NCBI GenBank assembly: GCA_033239005.1
Contig: BSQZ01000013.1
Span: 9,531,782-9,595,781, forward strand
Length of the DNA: 64,000 bases
Reading direction: 5' to 3'
Source: Lamellibrachia satsuma
Taxonomy: Eukaryota; Annelida; Polychaeta; Sabellida; Siboglinidae
Numbering within the stretch: the stretch's first letter is position 1; the number at the start of each line of letters is the position of its first letter. Positions 1-10,150 of the stretch are shown here, piece after piece. The position numbers were made by a program, and so were the translations under genes. Below the pieces are notes generated by a model, which was given only the letters and a program-made list of their open reading frames with translations, did no database searches and had not been told where the DNA came from.

Positions 1-28
<28 letters not shown>
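1..28. repeat. (CA)n microsatellite at window edge
   Basis: Uninterrupted CA dinucleotides run from the first base to about position 28. The array is probably longer, because it is cut by the window boundary. Confidence 0.95.
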
Positions 29-33
<5 letters not shown>

Positions 34-2047
34 ATAATTTGAAAGAATGAGGTATGAGTTTGACTTGTCAGGTCTACCTTTGTAGTGAATGACAGTTCTG
101 TAGTGGTTCTGATGACGAGCACTGACACTAGATTGATGATGACATTGTGTGCCTGAAATGCCAGGATGATTGTTTTACAGTCTGATGATTCTAGTGGCAG
201 ACGTACATAGCAGTATTGTGTTGTATAGATGATTAGCCAGTGTCACGTGATAGTGACGTGGCGTTGTTGATCTAGTTTGTTGTGATGATTGTTAATTTAT
301 TAGCGCCATGTTGATTTACGGCTAGCAGTTGATGAATGGTTTGTTTGTTAGTTATTCCAATGAATTAGATGACATGTAAATAAATACTACTTATTAGATG
401 ACTGCTTGTGTTAATAAGGTTCCTACACTGGAACCATGCGTACTGCCAGTAGCAATGGTAGACATTTGGATGAATTATTTCCAGGAAGTATTGTCCCACT
501 GTGCGTACGTGTGTATGTGTGAATTTAATACTGGCTATAATTTATTTGTTTTCTCAAGCAGCAAAACTATAATTTATTTTAATAATAAGTTTTAGTGGCA
601 ATAATACCAATATATTTCCTTTGATATATTCGTGGTCTAGAATTGCTAAATAATCAGATGATTAAATGGATTAAAATACTACTAAATAAATAATAATAAT
701 TATTTTGATATAAATATATTACAATGTAGCAATATAATAATGAACAAATAATAAAAATATAAACTGAAATTCCCCCATGCAAGACGAAATGACAGCATTT
801 GGAGCAAACTAACCGAACAATTTTAAATAAATCCAAAAGTGTTCCGGCTGTATACTATTAACTATTCACATACTACTGATTTGAACTTGAGACATAAACA
901 TCACAATGCTAGTCTTAGTTTTGCAATGATTGTTGATTGGCGTATGTAGTTGAATTACATTTTTAATTACACATTTTTTTCAACACTGGGTTTGACGAGC
1001 CGAAATGTTTACCCCACCTAGCGGATCTCACATAGACAAACCACTTCAGAGTGCGTAGTGACGCCATCTAGCGAATATATAAACGACCGAAGTAACGGTC
1101 TAAATCTGTAATACTATTTACACGTCTTTCTATTATGTTTACGGTGTAGGCCTATTGTGCTGGTTGTTGCAAAAAATGTTAAGCTGCTTAGTGCTGTTTA
1201 GGGTTTCCACTGGATGCACTGAGAGTTATCTCTACGTGATCCGGTAGATGGGGTAACTGTGTTTGACTCACTGAGAATTTGGAGATGGAACACTAGATAT
1301 TGTCGGAAGCTGTTAGGTGAACACAGGTATAACGAAGGCATAAGACGCACAACCGCCTGAACATTTCTCTGCCACATCTCATAGTCATGTGCACTCGTAC
1401 TCGAAACAGCGATCCCGACATGTACACACAAATACAAACACGAATAGATACATTATGCATATTCATTATGCTATGAGCATCATATATTACTACCCGCTCA
1501 GATAACAAAACCCTTCATTTTAGCTGGCTGTGAGCACAGTCTATTTTTCTTAACTAGCCTACATCACCAGTCTGTGGGGGGTCCATCTGAGTTGAGCCAT
1601 TTAGTCTTATTTGAACTGTTGCAATGTTTATTTAACATTTTGCATACGCACCTATGTTAACCACAGAAGGGGCTGTATGGAGTAAATGCACCGAAGACTA
1701 CAGATGAAACACCGAACAGTTAACGTTGTGAACAAATGCATTATAACTGTTTGCAAAAAATAAAATAAATAAAAGCAAAACAGCATAGACAATTACTTAA
1801 AACCAAATCAGTGACAGACTGCCAAAACGGTTACACGTGTTACAACATTTACACGAACCCGTAACATTCATGGTGTTTTAAATAACAACTGATGAATCTC
1901 GTATACAATTTATATAATTATAATCGAGCGATAACGTATTTTGCATAGTTCCTACACTGTTTACTGTGCACGGTAAACCATACTTGCCAACACCGAGTAG
2001 TGCACGGCTGTGAAACTAGTAGCAAAAGAACAATTCTTGTGAAACAC
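29..2047. other. Intergenic stretch with no recognisable gene
   Basis: Only short chance open frames (under 100 codons) occur on either strand, and none resembles a known protein. The stretch is AT-rich. It contains a motif resembling the CTCF core on the minus strand near 1060-1073 (CGCTAGATGGCGTC). Confidence 0.7.
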
Positions 2048-2620
2048 TCATCTAGTTGTTTTCCAGTGTGTGTTATTGTCCTCGATTCGCACCAGTGAGC
2101 ACAGGGTGAGACCCCATCGCTGCCATGAATAGGTGCTGCTTACTTTTACAGATTTGCTTATTTTGCTAAGTTGGTTGAGTGCTCTCCATGCCTTCCTGGT
2201 CTCGATGTCTGGCTGCAGTGCTGACACAGGAGCCACGTTATCTGTAGTCATCGACCTTCTCAAAAATAAAACCTTCACTTGTAACGATGTTGGTGTTTTC
2301 AGGCTGGTTCTAAGCCATGAAGTTTGTCTTTCCAACATTAATATTCAACCAATCCTTATACGCGAGGATTCCACTCGCACGATACGCTACTGTGCATGTG
2401 TGATTTTTTGTGATAGAAGAGCGACGTCGTTTGCAAATTCGAAATCTGATGACCTCGTATTTTTACTTTTCCTTACTGCTCCTTACTTTTCCTTCTTGTA
2501 AGTTGTAATCCTAGTTCCTCTTCGCCTCTTATCTACTATTTGTTGCAGTTCATAATCAAGGACTATGACAAAGAGGCGTGGTGCGAGCGTGTCACCCTGT
2601 AGAATTCCTGCCAGGATCTA
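2048..2620 (-). pseudogene. Degenerate LINE reverse-transcriptase fragment
   Basis: Read on the minus strand from about 2615 downward, the conceptual translation gives GILQGDTLAPRLFVIVLDY, which matches the conserved RT block usually written as QGD.LAP.LF..VLDY in RTE-like non-LTR elements. Further on, FANDVALLS (about 2445-2409) corresponds to the catalytic FADD box, with one catalytic Asp replaced by Asn. Then INVGKTNFM and DIETRKAWRALNQLSKI follow, matching the C-terminal part of the RT and the start of the thumb. Stops and frame changes separate the blocks, so this is a dead copy. It belongs to a different lineage from the intact LINE at 3.6-6.4 kb, whose equivalent block is KQGCVLAPTLFSIFL. 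Motif order and spacing are seen directly. The clade is inference. Confidence 0.8.
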
Positions 2621-2650
2621 AAACAGCTCCGTTTCTCCACCCGGTGAACA

Positions 2651-2696
2651 TCGGGCTGTCAATCGAGAGAATCCGGGTTCCAATCCTCTTGTAGCA
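2651..2696 (+). repeat. tRNA-like fragment, probably a SINE relic
   Basis: The stretch GGGCTGTCAATC followed by a B-box-like GGGTTCCAATCC resembles the anticodon arm and T arm of a tRNA (anticodon position GTC). The D arm is weak and the acceptor stem does not pair, so this is not a functional tRNA gene. It more probably comes from the tRNA-derived head of a SINE. Confidence 0.45.
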
Positions 2697-2699
2697 GTC

Positions 2700-3430
2700 T
2701 CGAAGCTTGGACGATTTCGTTCACTCCTCGTTGCTCCAGTTCACTCAGCCGTACAACTGGGGCAGATGTGGACACGTGAACGAATTGTCTTCGCGCAGTA
2801 ACTGCAGCGTGGCTGTATTCTTTCCAGAGAAGTCTAGTTGGTGTTGAAACGAACACATCAGCCAGGGGTTCGAATGATAAAAAGTTATTTTGCATTTCAG
2901 ACATCCATCTTCAACGTTGTCGTCATCCATCTTCAGCCGTGTCAGTGCGTCTTGTCTTACGACTAATGTTAGCCACAGCCGATAGCGCGGTCAGCCGCGC
3001 GTGTCCGTGTTACATTAAGTTGGCGTGTGGTCGCGACATAACGGGGCGACAGCACGCGCTCGCTTCGAGCTTGACGTCATCGAGCAAGGGTTGGGAGGAC
3101 GCCCGGAAACAGGAGTACGGCTGGGCGAGACGGGACACTTGGACAGTCATTTGTCACAACTGTCGTCGTCAACAGTATTGACATTAATTTTGCATTGGCC
3201 CAATCAGTACAATCGATTGTGCCATAACGACGAAATAAGAATGTTGCAGGATTTGGTTCGCGTTGCTTCTTTATAGCGATTCAGGTACATATTTCCGAGT
3301 AACATTGAAATATATATTGGTATATATATATATCAGCTACCTACATTTCTTATTATATGCAATTATAAATACCATTATACAATTATAAATTTACAGCATT
3401 ATACACCAATTAATTATCAAAGCCATCATC
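2700..3430. other. Intergenic stretch with no recognisable gene
   Basis: Overlapping frames of 60-83 codons show no protein similarity I recognise. The stretch includes a perfect TGACGTCA octamer at about 3073-3080 and a short TA run near 3320-3335. Near 3360-3420 the sequence is AT-rich and ends at the presumed 3' end of the neighbouring LINE. Confidence 0.6.
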
Positions 3431-3539
3431 AGTGATGATTATAATCACAGCAGTATTTGTTGAAGTTCCGCTTTATTTGACCCATAACAATAGCAACACT
3501 TGCATAAACTGCAAAAAACATATACGTACATTCATTCTC

Positions 3540-6351
3540 ATCATCATGCTGTCAGTCGCTATGCGACAAAGACTGCTTTCATTTCTTGACCGCCGCACTC
3601 CATTTAGTTCTCTGCTGTGAGAGTGATGTCCATGAGTCGGTCTTTATGTCTCTCAGCTTGAGGTTTCTCTTGATGGTATCCTTGAACCGGAGACGAGGGC
3701 GTCCTCTCTGTCTGTGACCAGAAGACAATTGAGAGTAGAGGATCTGCTTTGGTAGTCTGTCTGATGACATCCTCATGAGGTGTCCAGTCCACAGGAGATT
3801 CTTTTTGATCAGAAGATCTTCCATAGAGGGCAGCCCTATCCGACCGAGTATTTCCTTGTTTATCACTTTGTCCTTCCAGGTTAGCCTCATGATCGAACGC
3901 AGATGTCGCATCATGAAGGCATGCAGCTTTTTCACCTGTCGTCTGTACACTGTCCAGGCCTCGGCTCCGTATAGTAAGGTGGATAGCACAATTGCCTGGT
4001 AGATCTTGCCTTTGACCCGCGTGGACACATGGTGGTTGTTCCAGAGTCTCTGGCGTAATCGGCCGAAAGATGCGTTAGCCTTGGCCATCCTCCTCTGTAT
4101 TTCAGCATCAATGCGTCCATCACTTGATATAGTGCTTCCGAGGTAGGTGAATTCCGGAACAGAGTTCAGTTTATTTCCATCAACCATGATATCCTCCTCT
4201 CGGGTTCTTGTAGAGTTGGGTTGGTACAGCACTTCCGTCTTCTCGATGTTAATCTTCAGGCCGAACTTCTTTGATGCATCGGAGAAAGCATCCACTATTC
4301 TCTGGATCTCTTCAACGGAGTGGGCGACCAGTGCACTGTCATCTGCGTATAGCAGCTCTCTCACAAGTATCTGGGTAGTCTTGGTCTTCGCACTGAAGTG
4401 TGCGATGTTGAATAGGTCAGCGCTCTGTCTAGACTGTATATAGACGCCATCTCCCATGCCTCGGAAAGCCTCGACAAGCATTGCTGATAGGAAGATGGAG
4501 AAGAGCGTGGGGGCCAGTACACAGCCTTGCTTGACACCATTGGTAACACCGAACGTTTCCGAGACTTCCCCTCCAACACTCACATTCGCCATCATTCCCG
4601 TATGTAGAGCCTCGATCATGGTTGTGAATTTCTCTGGGCATTCATATTTCCTCAGTAGCTGCCATAGCCCAGTCCTTCCGACTGTATCAAACGCCTTTGT
4701 GAAGTCGACAAATACTATATATAGTGGTCGGTCCTGCTCAATGCACTTTTCTTGTAGTTGTCGAAGACAAAATATCATGTCCGCTGTGGTCCGGTTGGAT
4801 ATGAAGCCACACTGTGTCTCCGGAACTACTTCTGGTGTTATGTGAATAGATAGTCTGTTGAGCAGGATCCTGGCGAAGATCTTGCCTGCTATGGAAAGAA
4901 GAAAGATTCCTCTGTAGTTCCCACAGTCTGTTCGATCTCCTTTCTTGTAGATGGTTACAATGCTGGCATCCTTCCACGCTTGTGGTACAGAACCCTCCTC
5001 CCAGGCTTTGGTGATTAATTGGTGCAGTCTGTTGGACAGATTGTCTCCTCCGTGCTTCCATACTTCAGCAGGAATTCCATCACCCCCAGGTGCTTTGCCA
5101 TCTTTCAGGCCGGCGATTGCTCTAGCCATCTCATCCATGTTTGGAATCTCATCAAGGCATGTGTTGGTAATGCGCTGCTGGATGTTGACAAGAGCTTCAT
5201 GTTCTATGTCGCCAGGGACGTTGAGTAGTTTTTGGAAGTGTTCACTCCATCTTGCCACAACTCTCTTGCTGTCAGAGAAGGTCTCCATTCCATCTGTTGA
5301 CTTCAGGTGAACAGGTCCCTTTTTCGCGGGTCCCCACACTTCCTTCAGTCCATTGTAGAAGCCCTTCATGTCATTTCTGTCTGCAGATCTCTGCAGCTCC
5401 TCTGCCTTCATATCCCACCATTCTGACTTCAGGGCACGGGTGCGTTTTTGTAGCAGTCTGCAGGCATCTTTGTACACTGCAGTGGTGGATCTAGTACTCC
5501 TGGTCGGCAACACTCTCTGGTGGGATTGGTCTCTTCTGCTTATTAGATTTTGTAGCTCCTGGTCGTTGGGGTCGAGCCAGTCCTGGTGTTTTCTCTCTGG
5601 CTTGCCGAGAAATGTTTTAGCTGTGTTGTATACTACCTGTTGCAGAGCTGCCCATTCCTCATCTGGTGTTGAGCTTTCCTTCCCCTCCCATTGGGCGAGA
5701 GCGCTGTCCATCGCCTGCTCGAAGCTCTCCCTATGACTGATGGTACGTAGTTTTGCTGTGTTTAGCTTGGTCGGTTTTCTTACCCCTTGTCTGTTGTGCT
5801 TTTGTCGTACTCTAAATGCCACTTTTGACCTCAGCATATGGTGATCGGTCCAGCAGTTAGCTCCACGCATGGCTCGAGTACTGTGGATGTCCATCTTATC
5901 CCGACACCTCGTGATGATGAAGTCGATCATATGCCAGTGTCTGGAACGAGGATGCATCCAGGTGGTCTTGCGTTCATCCTTCTGCTTGAACATGGTGTTC
6001 GTCACTATCAGTTCGAACTCAGAGCACAAAGCCAGTAGAAGCTCGCCATTGGAGTTGCGTTTCCCGATCCCATATTTGCCCATGACCATGGTCCATTTGT
6101 CATTGTCTCTTCCTATCCTTGCATTGAAGTCTCCTATCAGCAGTAGCTTATCGGTACGAGGGATGCCTCTGAGCGTACTTGACAGCTGGTTGTAGAAAGC
6201 CTCCTTGTTATCGTCCGGGTTTGTCATTGTTGGAGCGTAAACACTGATAATTGTAGCATAGTTGTCCTTGCTCAGAGGTAGTCTCATCATCATGATTCTG
6301 TCACTTACTGGCCGTGGCATTTCTGTCAGCATTGTCACGATGTCCTTCTTT
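3540..6351 (-). mobile_element. 5'-truncated non-LTR retrotransposon (LINE)
   Basis: The element is read on the minus strand. It has an endonuclease/reverse-transcriptase frame, followed downstream of the stop by a short 3' tail containing ATGATGATGA repeats (about 3541-3552), a style common at the 3' ends of RTE-like elements. The 5' end is missing: the frame starts inside the endonuclease domain, and homology to the usual N-terminal endonuclease motifs is absent. The junction at about 6351 coincides with one arm of a 132-bp inverted repeat. No convincing target-site duplication was found by eye. Confidence 0.85.
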
Positions 6352-6365
6352 ATGCAAAATATCAA
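3579..6365 (-). CDS. LINE ORF: endonuclease (partial) plus reverse transcriptase
   Basis: This is an open frame of 928 codons with no internal stop. Residues 1-180 are the C-terminal two thirds of an exonuclease-endonuclease-phosphatase domain: SVYAP at 41-45, LLIGDFNARIG at 75-85, MIDFI at 146-150 and TDHHML at 173-178, which stands for the catalytic SDH box. Residues about 465-720 are the reverse transcriptase: NYRGIFLLS at 483-491, VDFTKAFD at 553-560, VKQGCVLAPTLF at 611-622 and the catalytic YADD at 673-676, then GLKINIEKTE. The C-terminal tail (LLYGAEAW, then GHRQRGRPRLRFKD) is typical of LINE ORF2 proteins. The protein would nick target DNA and copy the element RNA, but the N-terminal endonuclease part is missing, so this copy is probably not autonomous. 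The first ATG is an accident of the truncation junction. The absence of stops indicates a recent insertion or a young family. Confidence 0.9.
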   Translation of the reverse strand: MIFCIKKDIVTMLTEMPRPVSDRIMMMRLPLSKDNYATIISVYAPTMTNPDDNKEAFYNQLSSTLRGIPRTDKLLLIGDFNARIGRDNDKWTMVMGKYGIGKRNSNGELLLALCSEFELIVTNTMFKQKDERKTTWMHPRSRHWHMIDFIITRCRDKMDIHSTRAMRGANCWTDHHMLRSKVAFRVRQKHNRQGVRKPTKLNTAKLRTISHRESFEQAMDSALAQWEGKESSTPDEEWAALQQVVYNTAKTFLGKPERKHQDWLDPNDQELQNLISRRDQSHQRVLPTRSTRSTTAVYKDACRLLQKRTRALKSEWWDMKAEELQRSADRNDMKGFYNGLKEVWGPAKKGPVHLKSTDGMETFSDSKRVVARWSEHFQKLLNVPGDIEHEALVNIQQRITNTCLDEIPNMDEMARAIAGLKDGKAPGGDGIPAEVWKHGGDNLSNRLHQLITKAWEEGSVPQAWKDASIVTIYKKGDRTDCGNYRGIFLLSIAGKIFARILLNRLSIHITPEVVPETQCGFISNRTTADMIFCLRQLQEKCIEQDRPLYIVFVDFTKAFDTVGRTGLWQLLRKYECPEKFTTMIEALHTGMMANVSVGGEVSETFGVTNGVKQGCVLAPTLFSIFLSAMLVEAFRGMGDGVYIQSRQSADLFNIAHFSAKTKTTQILVRELLYADDSALVAHSVEEIQRIVDAFSDASKKFGLKINIEKTEVLYQPNSTRTREEDIMVDGNKLNSVPEFTYLGSTISSDGRIDAEIQRRMAKANASFGRLRQRLWNNHHVSTRVKGKIYQAIVLSTLLYGAEAWTVYRRQVKKLHAFMMRHLRSIMRLTWKDKVINKEILGRIGLPSMEDLLIKKNLLWTGHLMRMSSDRLPKQILYSQLSSGHRQRGRPRLRFKDTIKRNLKLRDIKTDSWTSLSQQRTKWSAAVKK

Positions 6366-6483
6366 ACAAAAGTGTTATTTTGCCAAAACAAGACTAGTTT
6401 AGTAAAGAAAGGCCAAAATGGGTTAAATAAGTTGAGTTTAAACGCAAATAGCATGACCATATCTTGTTGGTAAGAATAGGAAT
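6352..6483 (+). repeat. Left arm of 132-bp inverted repeat
   Basis: This arm is the reverse complement of 6930-7061 with a single visible mismatch (CCAAAACAAGAC here against CCAAAAGAAGAC). A spacer of 446 bp separates the arms. The outer end of this arm is the junction with the truncated LINE. Confidence 0.95.
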
Positions 6484-6705
6484 TCTATGCTCATACAATC
6501 ACAACAATATACACATACATTTTATATTTGCATGTAATGTATGAAATAACTATTCAAAAAAGATCAAACATGCATTTATGGATCAGGGAGACTCTTGCTA
6601 AGACCAAGTTTTATTGCTATTGTAGGAGCCACCCTGTTTATAGTATCTATTTTCTAATTATTAATTAAATAGTGTTTTACATAACACTTTACTGTTCTTG
6701 TTTTT

Positions 6706-6810
6706 TTAAAGCGAAACAGAAGTCATGATTTTCGGCCTATGCACTTATAAGAGTTATTAAAACATAACCATTTGTAACTACAATTACGAATATTACGCCA
6801 GTGGTTTACT
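6706..6810 (+). repeat. Diverged repeat, inverted partner of 7221-7325
   Basis: From TTAAAGCGAAACAGAAGTC to GTGGTTTACT, this block aligns with the reverse complement of 7221-7325 with scattered substitutions and small indels (roughly three quarters identical by eye). It lies in the spacer of the 132-bp inverted repeat, while its partner lies outside, so the two repeat pairs are interleaved rather than nested. Confidence 0.75.
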
Positions 6811-6929
6811 AGGAAAACCTTCATCAACACACAACATCTTAATTTCCATACTGTTAGATAACACTACGTCACGAGTGCGGTATTCTGGGAATATTCGCTC
6901 GTCAAATAAAAATATATTCGTATACACCT

Positions 6930-7061
6930 ATTCCTATTCTTACCAACAAGATATGGTCATGCTATTTGCGTTTAAACTCAACTTATTTAACCCATTTTGG
7001 CCTTTCTTTACTAAACTAGTCTTCTTTTGGCAAAATAACACTTTTGTTTGATATTTTGCAT
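6930..7061 (-). repeat. Right arm of 132-bp inverted repeat
   Basis: This is the reverse complement of 6352-6483. Both arms include the blocks GATATGGTCATGC and CCCATTTTGGCC or their complements. Beyond 7061 the sequence no longer matches the LINE side. Confidence 0.95.
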
Positions 7062-7220
7062 TGGCTCTGTGTAGGTCAACCTCCCCGTATACGTCACCTT
7101 AGTCTGGGTCACCCCAATTTATAGAACTGCGCATGCGCTTATCGGTCGCGCTGGTCAACATGTCAGCCCTCGGTCATTCGGAGAAATGACCGGATTCTCC
7201 AACTTTTCGAACACATTCTG

Positions 7221-7325
7221 AGTAAACCACATGCGCGATATTCTTGATTTTAGTTGCACGTGGTTAGTTTTTATTGTATATTTTAGGTGCATACCGCCTA
7301 AACCACGACTTTTGTTTCGCTTTAA
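7221..7325 (-). repeat. Diverged repeat, inverted partner of 6706-6810
   Basis: On the minus strand this block begins TTAAAGCGAAAC and ends GTGGTTTACT, like 6706-6810. A 96-codon open frame crosses it on the minus strand, but the other copy has stops in the corresponding frame, so coding is unlikely. Confidence 0.75.
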
Positions 7326-9565
7326 TACTACACAATATTTATGAGGTACATTTATGGAGAGTAAATAAAAGTTCCCTTTGTCATTCCTATTTACATTAAG
7401 GGCATATTTGGATATACATTGTTGCGATGTTGACATATAAATCACTGTGATACTGTCAGTTTGTGTTGATCTGTCGATGCTGTTGCCGTGGAGGTAACCA
7501 CGGTCTTCCGGTTGTTTCTACGCCTCCACTGCTCCCTCGCCGCTTGGTTGAATTGTGTTTTCTCGTATAATCATTTGTCCAATTCACGGTTCCCATGTCA
7601 TCCATCGTTTTGTGTGAAGCTTAGTACAGCAGTGTCAACATTGTCGCTTTCTGGCCGTTTGTTGACGAAATGTTAATCTTTGTTTTACTTATCAAAAACA
7701 AACCAAATTCACGGTAACATCTATATATTTCTTGCACACGAGTGACTTAATATTTTCTCGCGCATGCGTTCACCTCCAACGAGAACGGCATATCAAAATG
7801 GCGACCAGAAGAATAACACGTTAAAAACGACGAGAAAATGCTAAAAACGACCAAGGTTGAGTTGACGAGGATGCTTTCCGCTTTTCACATACACTGTCCC
7901 GGTTTTTTTATGAGCACATTCCCGCTTTTTCACGAGCAGAGGTCGACACCTATGATAGGGCCTAAGTGAAACCTCCAAGACATGCTATGGTGTCTTGTGG
8001 TGCCGTCTGGCGGCGAACATCGCCGTGCTCTGGCGTGACAAGCGATGATTAATTACAATCAAAGACCACATAATTACAGGTTGTTTGGTTGTGGAAGCAG
8101 CGTACACTTAGCAGCGTGCCACTGAAGAGGAAACAACGCTATCAGGTCACGCTCGGCGCGGCTTAATAATAGAGCGTACGACAAATATTAGCGTAGCCAA
8201 GGAGCGTGGTTGTCGTCTGTCAACCGAAACTAATGGTTTCCTTGCAATCGACTTGCTCGTCTACTGAAGCCTGACCCGTCGACTCGTCTTTACTGCACCC
8301 AAGACGACACTCTCTCGGCATAGCAAGGTAGCATGGATGTGATGAATGCATTGTTCTGGAAGTACACACATTGCACTTTAGTGATTTACTGAAGATCAAA
8401 TCAGACCCAGTTACATTTTTGTCAACAACGACGTTTAGATTACTTAATTAATCGACGTTTTGATAACAAATAAGAATAACAAATAAAGGACAATGAATCG
8501 ATAGAGGGGTAAGTACACATTAAACATTCGTTTCTGGTGGAGGTATAAAACGTAGACCACGTGGAAGATTTGTGAAACAGAAATAAAATTAATCTCAACA
8601 TGGGCTGCTTACAGTTATAATGATAAAGATAATGATTTAGTATTAATACACAGTGCATCGGGCAGTAGTCCAAAACTAGTAAAAGTTAGGTCATACCGAA
8701 CAAATGTTGTACTTTAAAAAAAAACTCACGGAGTGGGATGACGGCAAGTTATCGTCTCGGATTTTCAAAACACAAAACTAATAGTTCATAGAATATGTGA
8801 TTAGGCCTATATAATTAACTGACTAGAAGGAGGTTGACTGACAGAGAACAGCGAATAGTAATAGTGGGTACGGGGGTCTGACAATGTGAACTATTAGTGG
8901 TTAGACGCTATTACAGCGATCAGCACAGCGACCTTTCCCCAATCTATATACATGAATTCGATGATATACCTGTATATAAGAACGTTCTGCAGTTTGCGTG
9001 CGATATAATATAGAAAGTTTAAAGACGGTGATATCAACGAAGCTTACATGACGATGTAGACAAATTAATCGAAGGCAAATTCTTCGGATTAACTACTAAC
9101 ATTAATATCACATTAAGAGAAAGAAATAATTTTAACTCGATCTGCATAAACGAATATTTCGTATATATTGCTGAATGTCATACACCGTGTATCATGTTAG
9201 TTCTACTAATATGATACACAGCATTAAAATTACAGCGAAAAGCAACCACTCCGATTCCAGAGCTGACACAGTTTAACTATGAAACGTGCATAGCGAATGT
9301 GAATGATAACATTAGAATTCAGGAAACTAAGGGCAAACTAATTTCTAATTGAAGCAGACATAAAACTAATTAATGGTTGTGAACTTATGAACATAATAGT
9401 ATAAATATTGGTATAAATAATAACTTAAGAAGATCGAAGAAATAAACGACACAAAGGTATTCAAACGACAGTGTATATTGGATACAACTAATTTTTTATG
9501 GTAAAAGACGATAACTTATTGAATATGTTATAATTATGTGTCCTGTAAATGCTAAGACACACAAC
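7326..9565. other. Intergenic stretch with no recognisable gene
   Basis: There are no frames with recognisable similarity on either strand. Mostly unique-looking, AT-rich DNA lies between the repeat cluster and the 3' end of the nuclear receptor gene. Confidence 0.65.
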
Positions 9566-9586
9566 ACGCGTGCGTTCGTTCGTTCG

Positions 9587-9625
<39 letters not shown>

Positions 9626-9634
9626 ATGCTTGCA
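9566..9634. repeat. (GTGC)n/(GTTC)n microsatellite
   Basis: Tetranucleotide repeats of GTTC pass into GTGC. The minus-strand reading [12 protein letters not shown] is a repeat artefact. Confidence 0.95.
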
Positions 9635-9908
9635 GAGCTGTATATAGGTAAAAAAGCATTCATAAAATTTTCTGTATGCCTGCAAAAATGAAGATATTGT
9701 CGTAAAACGTAAACCTTATAATTTTATTAGTCGAAGTAACAGTAAATGCTTAGATAACGGCCACACGTAAAACAACGAACGTAACAACTCAAAACTGAAT
9801 AATATTTGTCTTTAATACACAAGTGCCTTGGTGACACATATTAGTGAAATCTGCAAATAAAATATGTTTCAGCTTCTCACTTTTTCTGAAACTTCTATCA
9901 AAGACATA

Positions 9909-10150
9909 TTAACTTGACTTGAACAAGTCGCACAGAAGTCTTTCTATGTGGATAGCGCCGACAGTCTTGCGGAAGAAGACGTTCTCGATGGCGGTAGAGT
10001 TGGTCGTCTTGAGAGCCGGCAGCAGGAGCAGCAACCTGCCGAAGCGAGTTCGTTCGGTCTGGTTCTGTTGTGTGACGTGTTCCTTGAGCATCAGCTGCGA
10101 CTGGTCCTGCAGTTTCTCAACCAGCGTCACTTGGCATAAACCTGGCGCTT
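9909..10150 (-). CDS. Nuclear receptor exon 5 (LBD C-terminus, AF-2, stop)
   Basis: The exon begins after the acceptor CTTTCAG at 10157-10151. The two first bases AA complete a Glu codon split after the first base, giving ALFKPEAP across the junction. It encodes [15 protein letters not shown], then [12 protein letters not shown] and the terminal helix [12 protein letters not shown], and ends with TAA at 9911-9909. The residues align well with helices 9 to 12 of vertebrate NR2E3. Confidence 0.92.

Noticed and set aside
2651..2696. Functional tRNA gene
   Set aside because: B box is present, but the D arm and acceptor stem do not fit; better explained as a SINE relic.
3775..6195. Plus-strand and other-frame ORFs of 60-129 codons
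   Set aside because: They are shadows of the LINE coding frame on the opposite strand.
7155..7445. 96-codon minus-strand frame
   Set aside because: It spans a dispersed repeat whose other copy has stops in the equivalent frame, and the peptide is not recognisable.
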